Below are positions 28,924 to 41,014 of a stretch of 64,000 nucleotides of DNA, piece by piece. The notes beneath the pieces are model-generated. The model was not told the origin of the DNA. It worked only from the letters and a program-made list of their open reading frames with translations, and searched no databases. This DNA is from Aquabacter sediminis (GTDB lineage Bacteria; Pseudomonadota; Alphaproteobacteria; Rhizobiales; Xanthobacteraceae). The position numbers and the translations under genes are program-made. The stretch covers positions 124,001 through 188,000 of the forward strand of contig NZ_JARBFX010000006.1 of NCBI RefSeq assembly GCF_028863665.1, given 5' to 3'. Numbering within the stretch: position 1 is the first letter of the stretch; every line of letters starts with the position of its first letter.

Positions 28924-30042
28924 ATGAAGGTCACCGTCGAACGCGCCGAGCTGCTCAAGTCGCTCAGCCACGTCCACCGGGTCGTGGAGCGCCGCAACAC
29001 CATCCCGATCCTCGCCAACGTGCTGATCCGCACCGGCAGTTCCGGCCTTTCGCTGAAGGCCACGGACCTCGACCTGGAAGTGGTGGAGACCATCGCCGCC
29101 GAGATCGGCCAGGATGGTGCCACCACCGTGCCCGCGCACGTCATCTATGACATTGTCCGCAAGCTGCCCGAGGGCTCGCAGGTGGGAATCGAGGCGAGCG
29201 GCGAGCGCGGCTCGCTGCTGGTGCGCGCCGGACGCGCCCGCTTCACTCTCCAGACCTTGCCCGAGACCGACTTCCCGGACCTCGCCGCGGGCGAGTTCAC
29301 CCATTCCTTCAAGCTGAAAGCCTTCGAGTTGCGGCGCCTGGTGGACAAGACCCAGTTCGCCATCTCCACCGAAGAGACCCGTTATTATCTGAACGGCATC
29401 TACCTGCACGTGGCCGAGACCAATGGCGAAGCGCGCCTGCGGGCGGTGGCCACCGACGGCCATCGCCTCGCCCAGGCCGAGCTGCCGGCGCCCGAGGGAT
29501 CCGCCGGCCTGCCGGGGGTCATCATCCCGCGCAAGACGGTGGCCGAGGTGCAGAAGCTGCTGGAAGACAAGGACGCGGAAGTCACCGTCTCCCTGTCCGC
29601 CACCAAGATCCGCGTGGCGGTGGGGGCCATCGTGCTCACCTCCAAGCTCATCGACGGCACCTTCCCCGATTATGGCCGGGTCATCCCCGCCGGCAACGAC
29701 AAGACGCTGCTGGTGGACAAGGCCGATTTCGCCGCCGCCGTTGACCGCGTATCCACCGTCTCCAGCGAGCGCGGGCGGGCCGTGAAGCTCTCCATCGCCG
29801 ATGGTCGGCTGGTCCTGTCCGTCACCAATCCCGATTCCGGCAGCGCCACCGAGGAACTGGAAGTGGACTACGGATCGGAAGCCCTCGATATCGGCTTCAA
29901 CAGCCGCTATTTGCTGGACATCACGGCCCAGCTGGAAGGCGACACGGCCGAGCTGAAGCTGGCCGACCCCGGCTCGCCCACCTTGGTGCGCGACAGCACC
30001 AAGACCGACGCGCTCTACGTGCTCATGCCCATGCGGGTGTGA
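28924..30042 (+). CDS. dnaN: DNA polymerase III beta sliding clamp
   Basis: 372-residue ring clamp that tethers polymerase III to DNA. The N-terminal MKVTVERAELLKSLSHVHRV, RRNTIPILANVLI and the C-terminal YVLMPMRV are typical. Length is standard for alphaproteobacteria. An in-frame upstream start at 28819 would add an unlikely basic extension, so ATG 28924 is chosen. The last bases overlap the recF start GTG by 4 nt, coupling the two. Confidence 0.97.
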   Translation: MKVTVERAELLKSLSHVHRVVERRNTIPILANVLIRTGSSGLSLKATDLDLEVVETIAAEIGQDGATTVPAHVIYDIVRKLPEGSQVGIEASGERGSLLVRAGRARFTLQTLPETDFPDLAAGEFTHSFKLKAFELRRLVDKTQFAISTEETRYYLNGIYLHVAETNGEARLRAVATDGHRLAQAELPAPEGSAGLPGVIIPRKTVAEVQKLLEDKDAEVTVSLSATKIRVAVGAIVLTSKLIDGTFPDYGRVIPAGNDKTLLVDKADFAAAVDRVSTVSSERGRAVKLSIADGRLVLSVTNPDSGSATEELEVDYGSEALDIGFNSRYLLDITAQLEGDTAELKLADPGSPTLVRDSTKTDALYVLMPMRV

Positions 30043-31244
30043 GCACAACGGATCAGCCGCCTTTGGCGCCGGAAGCGCCCCCTCCCCCGCCCGGGCCTCG
30101 CCCGGCCGGCTATCGGCGCACCGGCGTCCACCGCATCACCCTGACGCGGTTCCGCTCCTATCCCTCCGCTCATCTGGTGGCGGGCGACGGGCCGATCGTG
30201 CTCACGGGGCCCAACGGCGCCGGCAAGACCAATCTGCTGGAAGCCATTTCCTTCCTGTCTCCCGGACGGGGCCTGCGCCGTGCGCGTCTCGACGAGGTGG
30301 CCAACAGCGCGGGCGATGGTGCCTGGGCGGTGGCCGCCAAGGTGGAGGGCGCGCTCGGAGACGTCCTGCTCGGCACCGGCATGGATGCCCCCGGCGAAGG
30401 CGCCACGACCCGCCGCTACCGGATCGACCAGCAGCCGGTGCCCTCCGCCACATCCTTTCTCGACCATGTGAAGGTGGTCTGGCTGACGCCGGAAATGGAC
30501 GGCCTGTTCACCGGCCCGCCCTCCGACCGGCGGCGCTTTCTCGACCGTCTGGTCCTGGCGGTGGACCCGCACCATGGCAGCCGGGTGAATGGGCTGGAGC
30601 GCGCGCTCGCCTCGCGCAACCGCCTGCTTCAGGAGGGGGCCAATGACCGCTTCCTCGGCGCGGTGGAGCACGAGGTGGCGGAATTGGCCATCGCGGTTTC
30701 AGCCGCCCGTCTTGAGACCGTGGACCGGCTGGCGGAGGAGATCGCCGCCGGGCTCGACGAGGCTTCCCCCTTCCCCTTCGCCCGCATCGCCCTGGACGGG
30801 CAGATCGAGGATGCGCTGCGCGCGGCCCCGGCCGTGGAGGTGGAGGACCGCTACCGCGCCCGCCTCCGGGAGATGCGCCCCCGCGACCGGGCGGCAGGAC
30901 GCACGCTGGAAGGCCCGCATCTGTGCGACCTTGCGGTGACCCACGGGCCCAAGGACCTGCCCGCCGCCCGCTGCTCCACGGGCGAACAGAAGTCCCTTCT
31001 CATCGGCCTTGCTTTGTCCCATGCGCGGCTCGTCGCGGCCATGCAGGGCTATGCGCCGGTGGTGCTCCTGGACGACGTCGTGGCCTATCTGGACGGCCCG
31101 CGCCGCGCCGGCCTGTTCGAGGCGCTCGCCCGGCTGAACGGACAGGTCTGGATGACCGGGGCCGATCCCGCCGCCTTTGCCGGCCTGGAGGGTGCGGAGC
31201 GCTTTGCGGTCCATCCCGGCGGCGTCGTGGCCGAGCGCGCCTGA
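30039..31244 (+). CDS. recF: DNA replication and repair protein RecF
   Basis: 401-residue SMC-like ATPase that loads RecA on gapped DNA with RecO and RecR. Walker A is [14 protein letters not shown], the ABC signature CSTGEQKSLLIGL, and Walker B PVVLLDDVVAYLD. A Pro-rich N-terminal extension of about 30 residues precedes the ATPase head. The GTG start lies within the dnaN stop. gyrB, often next, is separated here by three other genes. Confidence 0.95.
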   Translation: MSTTDQPPLAPEAPPPPPGPRPAGYRRTGVHRITLTRFRSYPSAHLVAGDGPIVLTGPNGAGKTNLLEAISFLSPGRGLRRARLDEVANSAGDGAWAVAAKVEGALGDVLLGTGMDAPGEGATTRRYRIDQQPVPSATSFLDHVKVVWLTPEMDGLFTGPPSDRRRFLDRLVLAVDPHHGSRVNGLERALASRNRLLQEGANDRFLGAVEHEVAELAIAVSAARLETVDRLAEEIAAGLDEASPFPFARIALDGQIEDALRAAPAVEVEDRYRARLREMRPRDRAAGRTLEGPHLCDLAVTHGPKDLPAARCSTGEQKSLLIGLALSHARLVAAMQGYAPVVLLDDVVAYLDGPRRAGLFEALARLNGQVWMTGADPAAFAGLEGAERFAVHPGGVVAERA

Positions 31245-31399
31245 CGGCGCACGCCGCAATCCCCGCGACGCGCCTTGACGCGCCGCAATCACAGGCGCGC
31301 GAGCGTGCATTTTCAACGGGTGTGGCCGGGCTGCAACCAGCCGGGAACCGGCACATGCTACGCATGGTTAAGCGATTCGCATCGACGAACCGGGGTTCC

Positions 31400-32047
31400 A
31401 TGTCCAGCGACAGCCTTCCCGCCGCGAAGATCAGCCGCCGCCTGCTGGTTCTCGGAACACCTCTCATTCTGGCCGCGTGCCAGACAGACGGCCGTCAGCC
31501 GCTCACCACCCAGGTTTCCATGTACGGCCCCGTGCCGGGGGAGCCCTTCGAGGTGGACGCGGTCAACGTCGCCGAGATCGACCCGAAGTATCTGCGCCAG
31601 GAAGTGCCTTTCAGCGGCAATTATCCGCCCGGCACCATCGTCGTGAACGTGGAAGAGCGCTTCCTCTATCTGGTGCAGCCCGGCGGCAAGGCGATCCGCT
31701 ATGGCGTTGGCGTCGGCAAGCAGGGCTATTCCTATCGCGGATGGGCGACCATCAAGCGTAAGGAGAAGTGGCCGAGCTGGACCCCCACGGCGAACATGAT
31801 CCGCCTCCAGCCGGAGCGCTACGGCCCCTATGCCAGCGGCATGCCGGGCGGCGAGACCAACCCCCTCGGTCCGCGCGCGCTCTACCTTTATGACGGCGAC
31901 CGGGACACCATGTTCCGCCTGCATGGCACCATTGAGCCGTGGAGCATTGGCGAGCAGGTCTCCTCGGGCTGCATCCGCCTGCTGAACCAGGACATTATCG
32001 ACCTCTACGAGCGCGTTCCGCTCGGCACTCGCGTCTATGTGATGTAA
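31400..32047 (+). CDS. L,D-transpeptidase (YkuD domain) lipoprotein
   Basis: 215 residues with this start. The N-terminus has SRR, a hydrophobic stretch and the lipobox LAAC (Cys at about residue 27), so the protein is probably an anchored periplasmic lipoprotein. The YkuD catalytic motif is visible as FRLHGTIEPWSIGEQ followed by SSGCIRLLN, with the His and the catalytic Cys in SxGCxR. Such enzymes make 3-3 cross-links in peptidoglycan or attach proteins to it. ATGs at 31355 and 31364 are also in frame; 31400 gives a standard lipoprotein signal. It is separate from recF by 155 bp. Confidence 0.88.
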   Translation: MSSDSLPAAKISRRLLVLGTPLILAACQTDGRQPLTTQVSMYGPVPGEPFEVDAVNVAEIDPKYLRQEVPFSGNYPPGTIVVNVEERFLYLVQPGGKAIRYGVGVGKQGYSYRGWATIKRKEKWPSWTPTANMIRLQPERYGPYASGMPGGETNPLGPRALYLYDGDRDTMFRLHGTIEPWSIGEQVSSGCIRLLNQDIIDLYERVPLGTRVYVM

Positions 32048-32154
32048 TTTGACACCGGCCCGGTCGAGGCCGGGGGACTGTCACACCTTCGTCAGGTTCC
32101 ATGTGGGAAGTCTCCCCCAAGGCGGCCGTGCGCCGCAGTGTGTCGGAGGGGGAT

Positions 32155-32688
32155 ATGACCGGAGCCGAGGCCGTTGCGCCCTACACTGTGCTGTTCATCT
32201 GCAACACCAATGCGGGTCGCTCCCTCATCGCGGAAGCGATCCTGCGGCAGGAAGCCAGCGGCCATTTCACCGCCTATTCCGCCGGCGTGAACCCGGCGCA
32301 CCAGGCAGATCCCTATGCGATCGAGACGCTGGTGGCCGAGGACGTCCCTGTCGCCGGCCTCCAGCCCAAGCCGCTCTCGGACTTCACCGGCCCGGATGCC
32401 CCGGAACTGGATTTCGTCTTCACGCTTTGTGACGAGTCCGCGGGTGAGCCGATGCCGGAATGGCCGGGAATGCCCCTTACCGCCCATTGGAGCATCGAGG
32501 ACGCCGAGCATGTGGACGGCTCGCCCATCGATCACGAACGGGCCTTCGAGACCGTCTTCCATCATATCCGCAACCGCGTCCTTGCCTTCGCCGCCCTGCC
32601 GCTGCGGAGCCTCGACCGGCTGTCCCTGCACAGCCACATGCAGGCCATCGGAGCTGGTACCCACGCCCCCGCGGCCATCGAACGGTAA
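32155..32688 (+). CDS. Low-molecular-weight phosphatase family protein (ArsC/LMWP-like)
   Basis: 177 residues. The P-loop is LFICNTNAGRSLIAEAI, with the C-x5-R-S signature near residue 15-22. The family's catalytic Asp is usually in a DP motif; a region PIDHERAFE follows the middle domain. The Asn after the Cys (CNTN) resembles thioredoxin-coupled arsenate reductases and related phosphatases, but no ars genes are nearby, so function is open. The start at 32155 follows a strong GGAGGGGG; a frame upstream to 32101 exists. The C-terminus is about 40 residues longer than usual. Confidence 0.75.
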   Translation: MTGAEAVAPYTVLFICNTNAGRSLIAEAILRQEASGHFTAYSAGVNPAHQADPYAIETLVAEDVPVAGLQPKPLSDFTGPDAPELDFVFTLCDESAGEPMPEWPGMPLTAHWSIEDAEHVDGSPIDHERAFETVFHHIRNRVLAFAALPLRSLDRLSLHSHMQAIGAGTHAPAAIER

Positions 32689-32781
32689 TTCCGGCGTCCA
32701 TCGCGGGAAAAGCCCTGCCGGTGCGGCAGTCCCGCGCCCGCAGGGCTTGACCTCGCGTGCGCATGCGCGCACACGGGGGGC

Positions 32782-33396
32782 ATGGATTTTGGCACCCTCG
32801 CTTTCTTCGCAGGGATACTGACGCTGGCGGCCATGTCTCCGGGTCCCGCCGTGGTGGCCATCGTGGCGCGCACGCTGGCCCGCGGGCGTTCCGGCTCCGC
32901 CGCCTTCATTGCCGGCCTCGCGGTAGGCGATGTCATGTGGCTGGCGGCAGCCGCCCTCGGCATGGCCGCACTCGCCGCGACGCTTGGCAGCCTGTTCGTG
33001 CTGGTGCGCCTCGCCGGCGCCGCCTATCTGCTCTACATGGCCTATCGGCTGTGGACGGCGCGTCCCGCAGCCCCGGACTTTGCCGCCCCCAATGAGGGCG
33101 TCGACGGGGCCCGCCTGTTCGGCGCGGGACTTGCGGTCTCCTTCGGCAATCCAAAGACCATGGCCTTCTACCTCGCCTTGCTGCCGACGCTGGTTGATCT
33201 CAACCGCCTGTCGCTGCTGGGCTTCCTGGAGATGAGCGCGGTGATTCTGGTGGTGCTCGCGGGCGTTTTCGCGGCCTATGTGGTCCTGGCGGACCGGGCG
33301 CGGCGCTTCGTGGCCTCGGCCCGCGCCATGCGGTGGCTCAATCGGATCTGCGGCGGCGCCATGGCGGGCGCGGCGGTTGCGGTTGCCACCAAATAA
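32782..33396 (+). CDS. LysE/RhtB family amino-acid exporter
   Basis: 204-residue inner-membrane protein with about six hydrophobic segments. The LysE-family N-terminal signature is AAMSPGPAVVAIVARTL. The later motif SFGNPKTMAFYLALLP is characteristic. Members export amino acids such as lysine, homoserine or threonine; the substrate is not predictable. ATG 32782 follows a GGGGGG element. It lies just ahead of gyrB, 54 bp upstream, without an obvious terminator. Confidence 0.9.
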   Translation: MDFGTLAFFAGILTLAAMSPGPAVVAIVARTLARGRSGSAAFIAGLAVGDVMWLAAAALGMAALAATLGSLFVLVRLAGAAYLLYMAYRLWTARPAAPDFAAPNEGVDGARLFGAGLAVSFGNPKTMAFYLALLPTLVDLNRLSLLGFLEMSAVILVVLAGVFAAYVVLADRARRFVASARAMRWLNRICGGAMAGAAVAVATK

Positions 33397-35877
<2,481 letters not shown>

Positions 35878-35910
35878 GGGCGCGATCCGTCAGTGGGTAA
35901 ATCGCAGCGC

Positions 35911-35934
35911 GGGCGCGCGTAGGAACGTGCGCCC
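35911..35934 (+). terminator. Hairpin downstream of gyrB
   Basis: GGGCGCGCG at 35911-35919 and CGTGCGCCC at 35926-35934 pair with one G-T wobble around TAGGAA. It starts 33 bp after the gyrB stop. A short T-containing run follows. Confidence 0.6.
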
Positions 35935-35998
35935 TTCGATTGCAGTACAATCGGATTGCATCTAGTCGAGGCCGCGCAGCGTAAGCTATGCAGGCAAG

Positions 35999-36403
35999 AT
36001 GTCGTCTGCACTCTTCGCATTTCGGGAGATTGATCTTGGCCCCCTCCCGGTGGAGGAGATCAACGCGACACTCGGACTTGAGTTGGAGCCGGGCAACGCG
36101 GTGCTGACGGTTGGCGCACAAAAGCACGTCTATAACCGGCATCCTGGTGACTTCGCGGCACACCTCGCCCATGTGGGGCTGGTCATCAAGGACCCGTCTT
36201 ACATGGGCGATGATTTCCGAAATCGGGGAAAGATCGAACTCATCCGGCGGGTGCCCGGCCCGGCAGGCCTCTTGGTTGCGATCGTCATCGAACCGGATGA
36301 TGACGGCAGGTATCACGTCGCCAGCTTCTATACGGTGACGCAATCCAGGATCGATCAGAGGCGCCAGAAGGGCACGGTTCTGAATACGCGCCGCAAATCA
36401 TAA
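35999..36403 (+). CDS. Probable PBECR-type nuclease-domain protein (orphan)
   Basis: 134 residues, no signal peptide. The middle shows an HxxxRHP-like motif (KHVYNRHP) followed by a helical stretch and the segment IELIRRVPGP-x3-LVAIVIEPD and FYTVTQSRID. This pattern resembles the PBECR family (phage/Barnase-EndoU-ColicinE5/D-RelE-like nucleases), which occur in phage proteins and toxins; a lower-confidence alternative is an unrelated RelE-like fold. It has its own leader after the gyrB hairpin and a terminator at its stop. No antitoxin, phage or secretion gene is adjacent. Base composition is less GC-rich than neighbours, consistent with transfer. Confidence 0.55.
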   Translation: MSSALFAFREIDLGPLPVEEINATLGLELEPGNAVLTVGAQKHVYNRHPGDFAAHLAHVGLVIKDPSYMGDDFRNRGKIELIRRVPGPAGLLVAIVIEPDDDGRYHVASFYTVTQSRIDQRRQKGTVLNTRRKS

Positions 36404-36427
36404 GGCCCGCCGGTGAGGGCGGGCCTT
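36402..36427 (+). terminator. Perfect 10-bp hairpin at the end of the PBECR-like gene
   Basis: AAGGCCCGCC at 36402-36411 and GGCGGGCCTT at 36418-36427 are exact complements around GGTGAG. It begins inside the stop codon. No U-run beyond TT. The following 200 bp to the next gene show no gene I can support. Confidence 0.65.
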
Positions 36428-36631
36428 CGAAGCCTTGAACAATCTTCGGCAGGGTCCCAGTTTTCAGGCGGCAGCCTCGGCCAACCGCACTCCTGCATCT
36501 CTTCGCCGCGAGCGGCTACTTTACCGACCACACAGTCGGTGCGTGAGAAGGGCCTTCTCACCTCGAAACCTATTCAAGGTCGCGTTTAATATGGGGGACG
36601 CGGCCTGAAGCGTCAACGACCGCCGCCCCGT

Positions 36632-37738
36632 TCATTCGGCGCGGGAAACGAGCCCGCGGAGGCGCTGGTGGATGGCCGCCTCATGGCGCTGCCAGAACAG
36701 GCCGGCCCCCACCATGGCCAGTCCGATGGCGGACAAGGCGAGGGGGAACAGCAGACTGTCCCGGAACAACTCGAAGGATAGGTGGCCGAGATAGAGTGCC
36801 ACGCCGATGGCGCCGAGAATGGTGAAGATCCGCCGGCCGATAACGGCCCCAAACAGCACCAGCACGCCGTTGAACAGGGCATAGCCCAGCCGAGCCGCCT
36901 CCGAGCCGCTGTCGCTCGCGGTCAGGGCCCCCCAAGCGGCCACAGCGCCGAACAGGTAGAGCCAGGTGGCGAAGTCCGGCCCGCCCCGCCGGTGGCGCAG
37001 ACCATCCAGCACCCCGCCAGCCACGCACATGGCCAAGCCGAACACCAGCGAGACATGGCGCGCATGGTCGAGGTCCCATGGGTCGGTCCCCGCGGGCCAG
37101 CGGGCAAGATCCATGCTCATATACCAGAGCGTGAGCGCCACCGGCAGCACCAGGAAGGGGAGCCTCAGGCGCCAAAGCGCCAGGCCGCCGGCGAGCAGCG
37201 TCGCCAGTTCCAGCGTCAGCCAGCGGGCATCGATCCATTTGTGATACTGGTTGAACCGCGTCCCGGAAATGGCGCCGTCCATCTCGGGCCAGAGCCCCAG
37301 CGCATGCTGGGCCGACCAGGTGGCGAGCGGCACCAGGAAGACCGCCAGCGCCGCCAGGATGCCGGCCGGGATGGAAAAGCCCCTCCGCGCCAGCATTTCC
37401 GCCGACGTCCAGGCCACCATGGCGTAGAGCACGGCGAGCACCGCGATGCCCCATGGCCCCAGGACATCCCAGCTTAAGGTCATGAACAGGCTCATGGCCG
37501 AAATGGCCAGGAGACCGCCGAAATAATAGAGGGTGTGGCCGAAGCTGAAGCGTGCTTCTTCCGACTGCGCGCGCCCCTGCGCCAGGAACGCCCAGAGCGC
37601 CTCCACCCTCTCCGCCTCCACGAGCCCGGCAGACGCGGCCCGCTCCAGGTCGGTCCGCTCCAGGACGAGGCGCGCCGGTGGGGGGACGGAAGGAGCGGGA
37701 GAGTGGGTCATGGGCGAATCCGGCAGGTCATGGAACAT
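36632..37738 (-). CDS. Polytopic inner-membrane protein (DUF2157-like)
   Basis: 368 residues. A soluble N-terminal part of about 70 residues (ERTDLERAASAGLVEAERV...) is followed by roughly nine to ten hydrophobic segments. The overall pattern, with a short cytosolic start then helices ending in short Arg-rich loops, resembles DUF2157-type membrane proteins. No catalytic motif is apparent. The ATG at 37738 follows GGGAGGAC with good spacing; another in-frame ATG at 37711 is less well placed. It is divergent from lhgO. The function is unknown. Confidence 0.75.
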   Translation of the reverse strand: MFHDLPDSPMTHSPAPSVPPPARLVLERTDLERAASAGLVEAERVEALWAFLAQGRAQSEEARFSFGHTLYYFGGLLAISAMSLFMTLSWDVLGPWGIAVLAVLYAMVAWTSAEMLARRGFSIPAGILAALAVFLVPLATWSAQHALGLWPEMDGAISGTRFNQYHKWIDARWLTLELATLLAGGLALWRLRLPFLVLPVALTLWYMSMDLARWPAGTDPWDLDHARHVSLVFGLAMCVAGGVLDGLRHRRGGPDFATWLYLFGAVAAWGALTASDSGSEAARLGYALFNGVLVLFGAVIGRRIFTILGAIGVALYLGHLSFELFRDSLLFPLALSAIGLAMVGAGLFWQRHEAAIHQRLRGLVSRAE

Positions 37739-37901
37739 GATTGTCCTCCCACCATGCGGAAGAAAGACGGCGGACATCCAACGACCCTGCTCGCCATTGC
37801 CTGCCGATCCGACCCCGGTCTAAACCCGTAGACAACTGGCTCCCGATGCCCGCGCATCGGCGGGCGTCGGCGCCCAGGCGCACGCAGGGCTTGGAGAGCG
37901 G

Positions 37902-39086
37902 ATGACCTACGATTTCATCATCATCGGCGGTGGCATTGTGGGCCTTGCCACCGCGCTCCAGATCTCAACCCGCCGCCCCGATGCCGGCATCCTGCTGATC
38001 GAGAAGGAAGACCGCCTCGCCCGCCACCAGACCGGCCACAATAGCGGCGTCATCCATGCCGGCATCTATTATGCTCCCGGCAGCTTCAAGGCGGAGCTGT
38101 GCCGGAAGGGCGCGCAGGCCACCAAGGATTTCTGCACCGAGAACGGCATCCCCTTCGACGTGTGCGGCAAGATGATCGTCGCCACCAACGCGGACGAGGT
38201 CGCCCGCATGGATGCCCTCTATGAACGTGCCGTGGCCAACAACGTACCGCTGGAGCGGCTCGACGCAGCCGAGCTGAAGCGCCGGGAACCGCGCATCCGG
38301 GGGGTCGGCGCCCTGTTCGCACCCACCACCGGCATCGTGGACTATAAGCGCGTCTGCAATGCCATGGGCGACAAGATCACCAAGGCCGGCGGCACGGTGC
38401 GCCTCTCCGCTGAGGTGACCGCCATCACCGAGGGCCCGGAAAGCGTGGAGGTGGTGGCCGGCGGCACGACCTATCGCGCACGCAAGCTCGTGGCCTGCGC
38501 CGGGCTCCAGTCGGACCGGCTGGCGCGCCTCGCCGGGCTGTCCATCACCCATCGTATCGTGCCCTTCCGGGGCGAGTATTTTCGCCTGCCGCCGCGCCTC
38601 AATGATTTGGTCAAGAGCCTGATCTATCCGGTGCCAGATCCCACCTTGCCATTTCTCGGCATCCATCTCACCCGCATGATCGATGGCTCGGTAACGGTGG
38701 GCCCCAACGCGGTGGTTGGCCTTGCGCGGGAGGGCTATCGCAAGACCGCCATTTCGCTGCCCGACGTGCTCGACTATGCAGCCTTCCCCGGCTTCTGGCG
38801 CACGGTCGCCAAGCATCCCGGCGCCACCGCGCGGGAATTGCGCAATTCCCTGTTCAAGGGCGGTTATCTCGACGAGTGCCGCAAATATTGCCCGGAATTG
38901 GAAGCCTCAGATCTCGGCCCCTGCGAGGCCGGCATCCGCGCCCAGGCGGTGATGCCGGACGGGAGCCTCGTGCACGACTTCCTGTTCGTGGAGACGCCGC
39001 GCATGCTCCATGTGTGCAACGCCCCCTCCCCCGCCGCCACCTCCGCCTTGCCCATCGGCGAGATGATCGCGGACAAGGTGATGTAG
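37902..39086 (+). CDS. lhgO: L-2-hydroxyglutarate dehydrogenase/oxidase
   Basis: 394-residue FAD enzyme of the DAO superfamily that oxidises L-2-hydroxyglutarate to 2-oxoglutarate. The FAD-binding Rossmann motif is [13 protein letters not shown]. LhgO features [28 protein letters not shown] and [13 protein letters not shown] are visible. GGAGAG precedes the ATG. The NdvA-like gene starts 14 bp after the stop, so the two are probably co-transcribed although their functions are unrelated. Confidence 0.93.
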   Translation: MTYDFIIIGGGIVGLATALQISTRRPDAGILLIEKEDRLARHQTGHNSGVIHAGIYYAPGSFKAELCRKGAQATKDFCTENGIPFDVCGKMIVATNADEVARMDALYERAVANNVPLERLDAAELKRREPRIRGVGALFAPTTGIVDYKRVCNAMGDKITKAGGTVRLSAEVTAITEGPESVEVVAGGTTYRARKLVACAGLQSDRLARLAGLSITHRIVPFRGEYFRLPPRLNDLVKSLIYPVPDPTLPFLGIHLTRMIDGSVTVGPNAVVGLAREGYRKTAISLPDVLDYAAFPGFWRTVAKHPGATARELRNSLFKGGYLDECRKYCPELEASDLGPCEAGIRAQAVMPDGSLVHDFLFVETPRMLHVCNAPSPAATSALPIGEMIADKVM

Positions 39087-39100
39087 GGCCGGGGGCAATC

Positions 39101-40885
39101 ATGGGCGGCTTGTTACGAATCTATGGGCGCGCCCTGGCCCTGCTGGGGTCGCAGGCGAAGGTGGGCGTCGCGCTCGCCATCGGCAACCTGCTCCTCGCCA
39201 TGGCCCAGTTCGCCGAGCCCATCCTGTTCGGCCGCATCATCAATGCGCTGGCGGGGGCGCAGGGCAGCGGCGCGACGCCGGGCTTCTCGGACCTCTTACC
39301 GCTGCTCGCCGCCTGGGCGGGGTTCGGCCTTTTCTCCATCGGCGCGGGCGTGCTGATCTCGCTGCATGCGGACCGGCTCGCCCATCGCCGGCGCCTGGGC
39401 GTGCTGACCGAATATTTCGAGCATGTCCTGCAATTACCCGCCGCCTTTCATGGCGAGACCCATTCCGGGCGGCTGCTGAAGATCATGCTCCAGGGCACCG
39501 ACACGCTGTGGGGCCTGTGGCTGTCCTTCTTCCGCGACGATTGCGCGGCGTTGGTGGCCCTCGTGGTGCTGCTGCCCGTGGGCATCTGGATCAATTGGCG
39601 GCTCGGGCTCGTGCTCATCGTGCTGGTGGCGGTGTTCGGCCTCGTCACCGGCTATGTCATGCGCCGCACCGAGGCCATGCAGCGCAATGTGGAGCGCCAC
39701 CATTCCTCGCTGGCCGAGCATGCCACCGACGCACTGGGCAATGTGGCACTGATCCAGAGTTACACCCGCATCGAGGCGGAGGTGAGCGGGCTGCGGGACA
39801 CCGCCCATAGCCTCCTGGCGGCGCAGATCCCCGTCCTGTCCTGGTGGGCGCTGGTCTCCATGGCGACCCGCGCCGCCACCACGCTGACCATCCTCGCCAT
39901 CCTGCTCATCGGGACCTGGCTGCATGTGAACGGCCTCGCCAGCATCGGCGAGATCGTGACCTATGTGGGCTTTGCCACCATGCTGATCGGCCGGCTTGAC
40001 CACACCGTCTCCTTCGTGAACCGGCTGGTCTTGAACGCGCCGGGGCTCGCTGAGTTTTTCGGCGTGCTGGACACGGTGGGCCAGGTGCGCGACCGGCCGG
40101 GCGCGCCGGACCTTGGGGCGGTCAAAGGGGATGTGCGGTTCGAGGACGTGTCCTTCTCCTATGACGGCAAGCGCCCAGCCTTGCAGGATGTGAGCCTCCA
40201 TGCGGCCCCGGGAGAGACGGTGGCACTGGTGGGGACCACCGGGGCTGGCAAGTCCACCGCGCTCGCGCTTCTCCATCGCATGTTCGATCCGCAATCGGGC
40301 CGCGTGCTCATAGATGGCGCCGATATTCGCGACGTAACGCTCTCCTCGCTGCGTCGGCAGATCGGCGTGGTGTTCCAGGAACCGCTGCTGTTCAACCGCT
40401 CCATCGAGGAGAACCTGAAGGTGGGCAAGCCGGATGCGAGCGAGGAGGACATGCGCCTCGCTTTGTCCCGCGCCCAGGCGCTGGAACTGGTGGAGCGCCA
40501 TCCCGACGGGCTGAAGGCGAAGGTGGGCGAGCGCGGCCGCGCCTTGTCGGGCGGCGAGCGCCAGCGGCTGTCCATCGCCCGCGCGCTGTTGAAGAACCCG
40601 CCCATCCTGATCCTGGACGAAGCGACCAGCGCGCTCGATGCCGCGACCGAGCAGAAGGTGCAGGCGGCCCTCGACGAAGTGATGAAGCACCGCACCACTT
40701 TCGTGATCGCCCACCGCCTCGCCACTATCCGCACGGCCAATCGTATCCTGGTGTTCGAGGGGGGACGGGTGGTGGAGGCCGGCAGCTTCGAGGATCTGAT
40801 GCGGCTCGGCGGACGATTCGCGGCGCTCGCGAAAGCGCAATTTCTCGCCGCGCCGGACCCCGACCGCCCCATCGCCGAGACCTGA
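39101..40885 (+). CDS. ndvA: Cyclic beta-glucan ABC exporter, NdvA/ChvA-like
   Basis: 594-residue fused ABC exporter: six membrane helices (about residues 15-300) then an ATPase with Walker [13 protein letters not shown], signature [15 protein letters not shown] and Walker [13 protein letters not shown]. The N-terminus ([27 protein letters not shown]) matches the beta-(1,2)-glucan exporter NdvA/ChvA of rhizobia rather than a lipid A exporter. The glucan synthase (NdvB/ChvB) is not in the window. The exact substrate is inferred from similarity of the transmembrane half. ATG 39101 follows a G-rich ribosome site. Confidence 0.85.
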   Translation: MGGLLRIYGRALALLGSQAKVGVALAIGNLLLAMAQFAEPILFGRIINALAGAQGSGATPGFSDLLPLLAAWAGFGLFSIGAGVLISLHADRLAHRRRLGVLTEYFEHVLQLPAAFHGETHSGRLLKIMLQGTDTLWGLWLSFFRDDCAALVALVVLLPVGIWINWRLGLVLIVLVAVFGLVTGYVMRRTEAMQRNVERHHSSLAEHATDALGNVALIQSYTRIEAEVSGLRDTAHSLLAAQIPVLSWWALVSMATRAATTLTILAILLIGTWLHVNGLASIGEIVTYVGFATMLIGRLDHTVSFVNRLVLNAPGLAEFFGVLDTVGQVRDRPGAPDLGAVKGDVRFEDVSFSYDGKRPALQDVSLHAAPGETVALVGTTGAGKSTALALLHRMFDPQSGRVLIDGADIRDVTLSSLRRQIGVVFQEPLLFNRSIEENLKVGKPDASEEDMRLALSRAQALELVERHPDGLKAKVGERGRALSGGERQRLSIARALLKNPPILILDEATSALDAATEQKVQAALDEVMKHRTTFVIAHRLATIRTANRILVFEGGRVVEAGSFEDLMRLGGRFAALAKAQFLAAPDPDRPIAET

Positions 40886-41014
40886 TGCCCCCTGACAAGC
40901 CTGCGCCAGGCTGGGCTTCCACGGCCTGCGACGGGGTTTCAGCTTTCCCGCGAGCGCGAAAAGCGATAAGGAGAAGGCTGGCCAAGGGGGCCCACCACCG
41001 TTACGGAGCCAGCT

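Noticed and set aside
36404-36631. A tRNA or small RNA gene between the PBECR-like gene and the membrane-protein gene
   Set aside because: I could not fold a cloverleaf or see an acceptor stem; only the terminator hairpin at 36402-36427 is supported.
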